From the NCBI GenBank assembly GCA_029857955.1, contig JAOUFY010000021.1, positions 1 through 42,014 of the forward strand: DNA of 42,014 nt. Reading direction: 5' to 3'. Positions 23,503 to 30,600 of this stretch are shown one piece after another; within the stretch, counting starts at the first letter, position 1, and the number at the start of each line of letters is the position of its first letter. A program made the translations under genes and the position numbers. The stretch is from Spirochaetia bacterium. GTDB lineage: Bacteria; Spirochaetota; Leptospiria; Turneriellales; JAOUFE01. Under the pieces are notes generated by a model, which was not told the DNA's origin, did no database searches, and saw only the letters and a program-made list of their open reading frames with translations.

Positions 23503-23694
23503 CATACATTTTATGAATATTCCATTTTCTCGGTTTCGGGTCTTGACAATACCCCGGCGTATTTTTACTTAAACTCAACGAAGACCCTGGCCTTGATACG
23601 CTTCAAAATACAGCCGACAAAAGCGGTAAAATCAAGGCCATTTAGCCTGATTTTATTTATCGCATAAATACACCGCAACGCGGCGGGCCTCAAT
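23503..23694 (+). pseudogene. 3' half of a broken protease-propeptide-like gene
   Basis: Reads HTFYEYSIFSVSGLDNTP, matching KHVFSKYSVVSVTGLDNTP of the intact protein, then loses frame: a run of four C at 23552 has five in the intact copy (27344). After the shift the remaining codons correspond to the intact C-terminus, with a further in-frame TAG (TTTAGCC) where the intact gene has CAG. From 23537 on, identity to the intact copy is about 98% (one indel, three substitutions in 184 bases), while the 34 bases before it are clearly more diverged. It is the continuation of the fragment at 20395-20486. Confidence 0.8.
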
Positions 23695-23720
23695 AAAAGC
23701 GTATGGGGTACGCAGAGCAC

Positions 23721-23855
23721 GGGGCTGTCTAAAAAGTCTCACCGCAAAGACGCGAAGGGCGCAAAGTAAAGAAATAAAGGGATTTTTCTTATCATTTAAT
23801 TCCTTTGCGTTCTTTGCGTCTTCGCTGTTCAAATTTTGACTTATTAGACAACCCC
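23721..23855. mobile_element. MITE-like element, copy 2
   Basis: 135 bp, left end GGGGCTGTCTAAAAAGTC, right end GACTTATTAGACAACCCC (two mismatches to the left arm). Internal sequence is nearly identical to copies 1 and 3. It has a short deletion compared with copy 1 in the middle (TCATTTAATTCC rather than TCATTTTCTTTAATTCC). Confidence 0.85.
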
Positions 23856-23867
23856 TGCTGTGCGTCA

Positions 23868-23898
23868 GGGGAAAGGCTTTTCCCCGTTAATTTTTTTT
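23868..23898 (+). terminator. Intrinsic terminator in the duplicated block, copy A
   Basis: Stem GGGGAAA/TTTCCCC (23868-23874 with 23879-23885) followed by GTTAATTTTTTTT. The upstream CCCCTG..CAGGGG (23852-23871) uses the same G-run, so two hairpins compete. The rest of 23901-24089 is an AT-rich leader of the next gene. Confidence 0.7.
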
Positions 23899-24038
23899 GT
23901 AATTATTAATTTAACTTCCTGCACCACATATACACCGTTTACGAACACATAAATCCTTTTACGGTTTTTCCCTTGACCCAAATTGGCCTACTATTTATAT
24001 TGGTGACATTACTTCTTTTAAAAATTTATATATTTTCA

Positions 24039-24083
24039 TTGACAACTTATTTGTTTTATAATAGTCGTTAAACTATAAAGGGA
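24039..24083 (+). promoter_or_regulatory. Possible promoter and RBS of the Gly-rich lipoprotein gene
   Basis: TTGACA at 24039-24044 and TATAAT at 24057-24062 are both perfect hexamers but only 12 bases apart, too close for an ordinary sigma-70 promoter. TATAAT may work with a weaker -35 box a few bases upstream. AAAGGGA at 24077-24083 is a good RBS for the ATG at 24090. Confidence 0.4.
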
Positions 24084-24089
24084 AAAAAG

Positions 24090-25040
24090 ATGAAAAAAAC
24101 AAAAAAGCAGTCAATCATATCTATTCTTATAATTGGTTTTCTAATCAATTTAACTTATAACTGCGGTACAAAAGGTGCGAGCGGGAGTAACGCTAGTAGC
24201 GGCGGTGGCGGTGGCGGCGGCGGAAACAGTACTTACAGCATCGGCGGAACGGTAACTGGATTGACAGCTGGAGATTCGCTGATATTACAGAATAACAGTG
24301 GCGATGATTTATCGATTAGCGCGAATGGAGCATTTACATTTAGAACAAAATTGACTAATAATTCAAAATACAATGTACAGGTATTAAGCGCCACTGTCGC
24401 TGGCGGCGGGATATGTACTGCAGGATATAATTTTGGTGCAGTTAACTCAAGCAATGTAAGTAACATTACAGTACTTTGCGGATTAACAACTTTTACATTA
24501 AAAGTTAATGTGACTGATGCCGGCGTACTGGGAGCCAATCTCGAATTCCAGAATAACAATTCTGATAATCTACTTGTCCCAACAAAGGGAATTGCGACCA
24601 GCTTTACCAGACCGATGGTTTCGGGATCTCCCTATATGGTATCTATCTTAACCAAACCCACGGGTGAAATATGTACACCAAATTCGACCGCGGATGTTAG
24701 CGGAATTATGACAGCAAATACTACCGTAAACTATACGTGTACAACTGCACCCAACGCCTGTCTGGGACCAGGAACAAGTTCGATAACCGTTAATTTTACT
24801 CGAAGCCATTCGTATGATGTCAACAGTGCGACAGGGGGTGGACATAAAATCTATTATGATACAATTAATCCTCCTTCAACAAGTTATTATATATTTGTAC
24901 CAAATACTGCATCAACATATTCTGGGCAGATACATGGACTAAGTTCTGGCTGTACCTATTACGTTAAGGTTGGTAGTTATAGCGCCTTGAATCCGACGGG
25001 TAATGTACTATCAGCCGTCGCCAACATAACCATACCATAA
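24090..25040 (+). CDS. Lipoprotein with two Ig-like repeats and a poly-glycine linker
   Basis: 316 residues. Signal peptide with spirochaetal lipobox LTYNC (Cys25), then a Gly/Ser linker with eight consecutive glycines (residues 39-46). Two related modules follow: IGGTVTGLTAGDSLILQNNS..NGAFTF..YNVQVL..CTAGYN (~50-115) and LKVNVTDAGVLGANLEFQNN..PYMVSILTKPTGEICTPNS (~133-205). The LxLQNN..D.L pattern followed by a Cys-containing strand is common in secreted proteins of this style. A fibronectin-III-like C-terminal domain ends YYVKVGSYSALNPTGNVLSA. It is 28 bases before the subtilase gene, so the two are probably co-expressed at the cell surface; a partner or substrate role is inference only. 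Confidence 0.75.
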   Translation: MKKTKKQSIISILIIGFLINLTYNCGTKGASGSNASSGGGGGGGGNSTYSIGGTVTGLTAGDSLILQNNSGDDLSISANGAFTFRTKLTNNSKYNVQVLSATVAGGGICTAGYNFGAVNSSNVSNITVLCGLTTFTLKVNVTDAGVLGANLEFQNNNSDNLLVPTKGIATSFTRPMVSGSPYMVSILTKPTGEICTPNSTADVSGIMTANTTVNYTCTTAPNACLGPGTSSITVNFTRSHSYDVNSATGGGHKIYYDTINPPSTSYYIFVPNTASTYSGQIHGLSSGCTYYVKVGSYSALNPTGNVLSAVANITIP

Positions 25041-25068
25041 GACAACAAATGTAAAAAAGGAAATATAT

Positions 25069-26991
25069 ATGAATTCTAGAATAAAAATAGTGAATCTTTT
25101 TCGACCGTTGACGTTTATTACTCTAATGATTGTATCCATGCCTAATAATTTAAAAGCAGCATCGTTAACCATGAGTAATTCAGTATCAACTATCGATGGA
25201 CAATTTATCCCCGATCAAGTGATAGTGAAATATAAAAATAATGTTTCGAATTACTCAGCTCTATATCAGACCTATTGGAAAGGAGGGGAGTTAATTAAAA
25301 CTTTGAATTATACTCCGAAAGGTCAAGGCCCAATACAAATAACAAAAACTATATCCGGCTTAAGCGTATCGGAGACCATAGCTGAATTGTCTAAAAATCC
25401 GGATGTGGAATATGCCCAACCGAATTATATCTATCATACATCCACCACTGATGCGAGGTATGGCGATCTTTGGGGTTTAAAAAATACAGGCCAGGGTGTA
25501 ACTGGCGCTAATTATCCTACAGCAACTCCAGCAACATCGGGTACACTTGGAAAGGATATCAATGCAGAGGGCGCTTGGGGAATTATAACAGATTGCAGTT
25601 CAACGGTGGTTGCCGTTGTGGATTCCGGAATAAATTATAATCAAGAAGATTTAGCGGCGAATATGGTTAATGATTCCTATAGCTGCCCGGGTGGTACGGG
25701 TACAAAAGGATGTGATTTTGTTGGAACTGGAGATGCTGATCCGATGGATTTTTTTGGACATGGCACGCATGTTGCCGGAATTATTGGCGCCAAAGCAAAT
25801 AATACGGTAGGAATAACCGGCGTCTGCCAATCAGCTAAAATTCTTGCCGTAAGGGTCCTTGACGCAACAGGGTCAGGGGTTACCTCGGATATCGTCGAAG
25901 GTGTGAACTTCGCCGCCGGACAAGGCGCCGGTCAAGGTAAGGCAAAAGTAATCAATATGTCTCTTGGCGGAAAAACTTACGATACTTTATTCAATGATGC
26001 AATTACAACTGCACAAAATAATGGGGTGGTTGTGGTTGTAGCCGCCGGAAATGGATTGTTAAATCATAGTGGTGTCGGGATTAGCTTTTATCCCTGTGAT
26101 TATACCCAGGATAATATTATTTGTGTTGGCGCAATTGATCAAAATTACAACTGGTCAAATTTTTCAGATTATGACAACAATGCGACGGTTGCCAATAGAA
26201 AAGTGGATATAGCCGCTCCCGGAACGAATATTTTAAGTACGTATGTTGCCCCAACCTTGACGACTCTTCTTACGGATAACTTTGGCGCCGGAACACTGAA
26301 TTGGCAAAAAACCGGAAATTGGGGATACGTTAACTTTACTTGGGGTGGGGCAGCAAGGGACACAATTGCAAATCCAGCCAACTTTAATGGTACTACCAAC
26401 TTTTATAACTCATATGCCGGTGATTATATCTATAAGCAATTTAGTATTCCCAGTTCCAGTAATGTTCGCCTGGATTTTTATGCCTATATAGATTTACAAT
26501 ACCTTTTTGACGGCTTATCGATTTACCATGCAGTTTCAGGTTCACCATTTAATAGAATTGATAATATAATGAACGGTTATTTAACAGGATCCACTGGTCC
26601 AAATGCTTATTTATTTTCATATGAACTGTCAATGTGTGCGAATCAAACAACCTGCAGTGTAGGTTTTTATATGAATTCAAATGCATCTACTCAGTTTACA
26701 GGCGTAGATATTTTTTTATTAACATTAAGTACGCTGGATACAACGGTTATTAATTCGTATGCCGTTGAAAATGGAACTTCCATGGCCAGTCCATTTGTTG
26801 CGGGAATTGCAACGATGGTGCGGGCAAGAAATCCGGACTATACGTATACGGATACCGTAAATGCGTTAATGAAAGGCGGTGATTTGGCTGTCGATGCACA
26901 ATCAAATACAAAATCAGGCCGAGTTGCCGATGCATACGGGTCCCTGGTTTATATACCGGATGAAAATGTAATAACGTTAAGTACCCCATGA
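25069..26991 (+). CDS. Secreted subtilisin-like serine protease (S8) with an inserted domain
   Basis: 640 residues: signal peptide (1-30), a fervidolysin-like propeptide (~44-122: FIPDQVIVKYKN .. NPDVEYAQPNYIYH) and the S8 catalytic domain. The triad is Asp185 (VAVVDSGI), His231 (FGHGTHVAG) and Ser571 (NGTSMASPFVAG), with oxyanion Asn328 (VAAGNG). Between APGTNILSTY (~383-392) and the serine motif is an insertion of ~165-170 residues (NFGAGTLNWQKTGNWGY .. LTLSTLDTTV) with a beta-sandwich rhythm and its own Cys pair. Asn328 and Ser571 are thus 243 apart, versus 66 in subtilisin. The MNSRIKIVN start has GGAAATATAT upstream. Likely self-processed and exported; it is followed by an orphan propeptide-like gene. 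Confidence 0.93.
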   Translation: MNSRIKIVNLFRPLTFITLMIVSMPNNLKAASLTMSNSVSTIDGQFIPDQVIVKYKNNVSNYSALYQTYWKGGELIKTLNYTPKGQGPIQITKTISGLSVSETIAELSKNPDVEYAQPNYIYHTSTTDARYGDLWGLKNTGQGVTGANYPTATPATSGTLGKDINAEGAWGIITDCSSTVVAVVDSGINYNQEDLAANMVNDSYSCPGGTGTKGCDFVGTGDADPMDFFGHGTHVAGIIGAKANNTVGITGVCQSAKILAVRVLDATGSGVTSDIVEGVNFAAGQGAGQGKAKVINMSLGGKTYDTLFNDAITTAQNNGVVVVVAAGNGLLNHSGVGISFYPCDYTQDNIICVGAIDQNYNWSNFSDYDNNATVANRKVDIAAPGTNILSTYVAPTLTTLLTDNFGAGTLNWQKTGNWGYVNFTWGGAARDTIANPANFNGTTNFYNSYAGDYIYKQFSIPSSSNVRLDFYAYIDLQYLFDGLSIYHAVSGSPFNRIDNIMNGYLTGSTGPNAYLFSYELSMCANQTTCSVGFYMNSNASTQFTGVDIFLLTLSTLDTTVINSYAVENGTSMASPFVAGIATMVRARNPDYTYTDTVNALMKGGDLAVDAQSNTKSGRVADAYGSLVYIPDENVITLSTP

Positions 26992-27048
26992 TCTTGAAGC
27001 TAAATGATTTTGGGGTTTCTATTTATTATCAAGTTGTCATCAGCTAAA

Positions 27049-27489
27049 ATGCATAAGAGAAGTATTCAGATAAATTTTAGCCGTAGGGGAACCACGGCTA
27101 GATTTATATTTTTATCGATATTATTAACAAGTTATAGTTTACATGGGGCGGCGAAAACGCCATCTAAAAACTTTGAGCAAACTTCTTTAAAACAAGTAAA
27201 TTCTAAAAATAATTCAAAAGGCCAATTACAAAATACTGCCCCGGGTGAATACGTTGTAACTGTAAAAGGTAACAATGACGCCAATGTTGTGAAACATGTT
27301 TTTTCGAAATATTCAGTCGTTTCCGTGACGGGTCTTGACAATACCCCCGGCGTATTTTTACTTAAACTCAACGAAGACCCTGGCCTTGATACACTTCAAA
27401 ATACAGCCGACAAAAGCGGTAAAATCAAGGCCATTCAGCCTAATTTTATTTATCGCATAAATACACCGCAACGCGGCGGGCCTCAATAA
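27049..27489 (+). CDS. Orphan S8-propeptide-like exported protein (candidate protease inhibitor/chaperone)
   Basis: About 146 residues from ATG 27049 (ATG 27004 is also in frame). Signal region FIFLSILLTSYSLHGA, a Ser/Asn/Lys linker, then one ~75-residue domain: PGEYVVTVKGNNDANVVKHVFSKY .. SVTGLDNTPGVFLLKLNED .. IKAIQPNFIYRIN. This has the order of an S8 propeptide, and IKAIQPNFIYRI parallels PDVEYAQPNYIYH of the protease encoded immediately upstream. No catalytic domain follows; the protein stops after GGPQ. Isolated propeptides of this fold (I9 type) inhibit or fold subtilases in trans, so such a role for the neighbour is a reasonable inference. A broken paralogue lies at 20395-23694. Confidence 0.75.
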   Translation: MHKRSIQINFSRRGTTARFIFLSILLTSYSLHGAAKTPSKNFEQTSLKQVNSKNNSKGQLQNTAPGEYVVTVKGNNDANVVKHVFSKYSVVSVTGLDNTPGVFLLKLNEDPGLDTLQNTADKSGKIKAIQPNFIYRINTPQRGGPQ

Positions 27490-27513
27490 AAGCGTATGGG
27501 GTACGCAGAGCAC

Positions 27514-27639
27514 GGGGTTGTCAAAAAGTCTCACCGCAAAGGCGCGAAGGGCGCAAAGTAAAGAAATAAAGGGATTTTTCATATCATTTAATTCCTTTGC
27601 GTTCTTTGCGTCTTCGCTGTTCAAATTTTAGACAACCCC
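27514..27639. mobile_element. MITE-like element, copy 3
   Basis: 126 bp. Ends are GGGGTTGTCAAAAAGTC and AATTTTAGACAACCCC; the terminal arms have small deletions compared with copy 1 but still pair over GGGGTTGTC/GACAACCCC. Lies between the convergent propeptide-like and cyclase genes. Confidence 0.82.
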
Positions 27640-27651
27640 TGCTGTGCGTCA

Positions 27652-27682
27652 GGGGAAAGGCTTTTCCCCTTTAATTTTTTTT
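27652..27682 (+). terminator. Intrinsic terminator, copy B
   Basis: GGGGAAA/TTTCCCC stem (27652-27658 with 27663-27669), then a T-rich tail through 27682. It serves the rightward propeptide-like transcript; its T-tail doubles as the end of the cyclase reading frame on the other strand. Confidence 0.7.
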
Positions 27683-30600
27683 GTGATATCTTTTTACTTT
27701 ACATTGTTCAAAAACAAGTTTCGCTTCCAATACATAATTTTCATCAGCATAAATCATACCGGCATTCATTAAGGCTCTTGCGTATTCGAGAAGATTTGGA
27801 GTTGTTTTTAAATGCTTTAGTGCAAGTGCAATTTCAATTTGAGCTTGCTTATGATCGTTGCGTAATTTTAATAACAATGCTTTGATACGTAAAGATGGTC
27901 CATACAAATAATTAAGTTTCTTAGCATTGGATTTAAGCGCTTTATATGATCGTAGAAACAATTTCAATGCCCTTTTCTTCTCTAAAAATGACTCGCTTTC
28001 AATTGCAAAATATGTTGTTTCACATATGATTACCAGACAGTAAATTATATTTGGTAATTTAATTTTATACTTTAAAATTTCAATATATGATTTTTCTGCT
28101 GCCTCAATTGCCTTATCATGAAATCCTTCAAGCGTAAGAACATTTCCCATTAAAGCATATGTATTTGACGTTCCGGATAAATCGCCTGTTTCAATAGCTA
28201 AAAGAAGTGCCTGATCAAGATCTTCTTTTATTTCACTGTACTCTTTTAATCCAAGTAAATATTCATTATAAGGAATTTGACAAAAAGCCCACCCTATTTG
28301 CATCTTTGCATTTACATTATTTGAAATTTTCTTTAATTCATGTAAATCGTTTAGCGCATGATGTAAATTCCCAATAAAAGTTTTCGCAATGGTAGAAATG
28401 ATCAAACTTGATAATACTTCCCATAGCTCTCCGATTTGTTTAAAAACGTGTATTGATCTTTGTTCACATGAAACAGTAAAATCAGGATCGTTGGTATAAA
28501 GACCATGTAATCCGTATCTTTGTAATATGACCCCTTCAACATATTGAAAATTACTGGTTTTCACAATTTCCATGCTTCGTTCGAAATATTTTACCGAAGC
28601 TTTTTGAAAACCTATCGCATCGAGCATCGTTGCATAATTGGAATAAGCAATGCACAGATCATATTTTGATTCTGTTCTTTCTGCAAGGTTTGCATATGAA
28701 AATGCACACCATGCGGAACTTTCTACATTTTTAAAAAAATATATTTTCGCAAGCACCACAAATATTTTTGAACGTAATTCATATTTTTCTGTATTTTTTT
28801 TTATTTTTCGAATAGTTATCGGTAAATATTTATGAATTCCGCGTACTACAATTTGCCACAATAAAGCCATTATCGTAGATAATTTTCCATCCGGAGTATG
28901 TGTTCCCAGCATATTTAATGCCCGCTCCATATACTTGATAGCGCTTATATAGTCCCCCTGCTCCTGAAATATCTGTCCAAGTCCGATGTAGAGTTTTGCC
29001 TGTTTTAATGGGGTTTCATGAAAATTAATACATTCAGCATACAGGTAGCGTGCGATTTCAAGTTCGCCGGCAAGTCGACATATGCCGGCCATTTCTTCTT
29101 TAATTTGAAATTTTTGTTCATTTTTATCATCTATATTTAAATTTACGTCTAAAATTTTTAAAGCTTCTTCGTAATAGTGAATTGCGTCATAATTTGCAAA
29201 ATTTTCTACCGCCCAACGCGCAGCGCTTAATGCATAAAAATACGCCTTATCATAATTTTCACCCTCAAAAAAATGATAGGTAAGGTTTCCTGAAACTCTG
29301 GTCAAATTATAAACATTTTCTTCTTCAATTATTTCGGCAAGTTGTAAATGAAGATTCCTTCGTGTTGAAATTAACATCGAATTGTAAGCCACGTCGCATA
29401 TTACATTATGTCTGAATATATATGTTAACGGAACTTCAGTTTCAATAGAAATTAAATCACTTTTTTGAAGCGCATAAATGTGATGAATAATTGTATTATT
29501 ATCAATTGAACTTATCAGTTTTTGAAGCTGTTTAATATTAAACACCTGACCAATCACAGATGCAGACTTTAATATCAATTGCTCTTTTTCACAAAGTCGA
29601 TCAATTCTTGCCAATATTACATCATTTAATTTATTTGATAACTTTATTTCAAAATGAGTTGTAGTTAAATTATTTTTTAATTCTTCGTTTTTAACTAATA
29701 TTTTTTTATCAATTAAATTGTATACAATGGATTCAATAAAGAAAGGATTCCCCTGGCTGCTTAAAAATATTTGTTTTTCAAGATCTTCGTTTTCTTCGGT
29801 TAAATTGAGACTTTTCTTTATTAATGTAATTGCGTCTTTTTCATCAAGTTCGCTCAAACTGATATGCTGGAATTGTTGACTGTGATTTATTTTTTTTATT
29901 ACATTTTCAATTTCTTCATTCGGACGATATACAAGTATAATCATCACGCAGGAACTATTCAAACTTTGGATGATGTATTCCAGTAATTCAAGAGATGCAT
30001 CATCAATCCAGTGCATATCTTCAAAAACAAGTATAATCGGGCTGTCTTTGCTTCTTAGTTTTATCAGGTTTAAAATAATTTGAAATATTCTTTCTTTTTT
30101 TTGATTTATTTCCAGATTTTTTGTTAATAAACTTTCTTCTGTATTTATACCAATTAATCGAGCCAGAGTACGAACCCATTGAACGTCAACATTATCCAGT
30201 GTATTTATTACACTCTCTATTTGTTCAATCTTTAAACCGTCATTATCCTGCTCGTTTACATTGAGCATCTGTAAAAGAATTTCTTTCCATGAAAAGTACG
30301 AAGAAAATCTCTCATAGGAGTAACTATCAGATACAAATACTTGTGTATTATTATCTTTAATGCTATCTATAAATTCTATGACGAGACGGGATTTTCCAAC
30401 CCCTGTTTCGCCGGAAATTGATGTAACGGCCGCGTTGCCATTGATGGCTTGATTAAGGTTTTCCTTTAATGCCTGTAATTCATTTACACGCCCAATTATA
30501 GGTATTGATTTTAAGCTATATAAATCTTTTTTAATTTCATTTTCCTTAATTAATCTATAAATCTTTATTAAGTTTTTAATGCCTTTTAAGCTGCAGGACT

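Larger units (their letters stand above)
23537..23900. repeat. 364-bp duplicated block, copy A
   Basis: Contains the end of the broken propeptide gene, MITE copy 2 and a terminator. It repeats at 27329-27684. The order is identical, so the MITE was inserted before the duplication. The left boundary of high identity (CGGGTCTTGACAATACC) is sharp. Confidence 0.9.
27329..27684. repeat. 356-bp duplicated block, copy B
   Basis: The intact-copy counterpart of 23537-23900. It covers the last 53 codons of the propeptide-like gene, MITE copy 3, the terminator and the final codons plus stop of the minus-strand cyclase gene, whose last residues (HKKN) are therefore encoded by duplicated DNA. Confidence 0.9.

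Noticed and set aside
20395..23900. Target-site duplication at the insertion in the propeptide-like gene
   Set aside because: Left (CGTATG) and right (CATACA) junctions do not share a convincing direct repeat, so no claim about mechanism is made.
24039..24062. Consensus sigma-70 promoter from perfect TTGACA and TATAAT
   Set aside because: Spacing is only 12 bases, so it is listed with low confidence rather than as a firm promoter.
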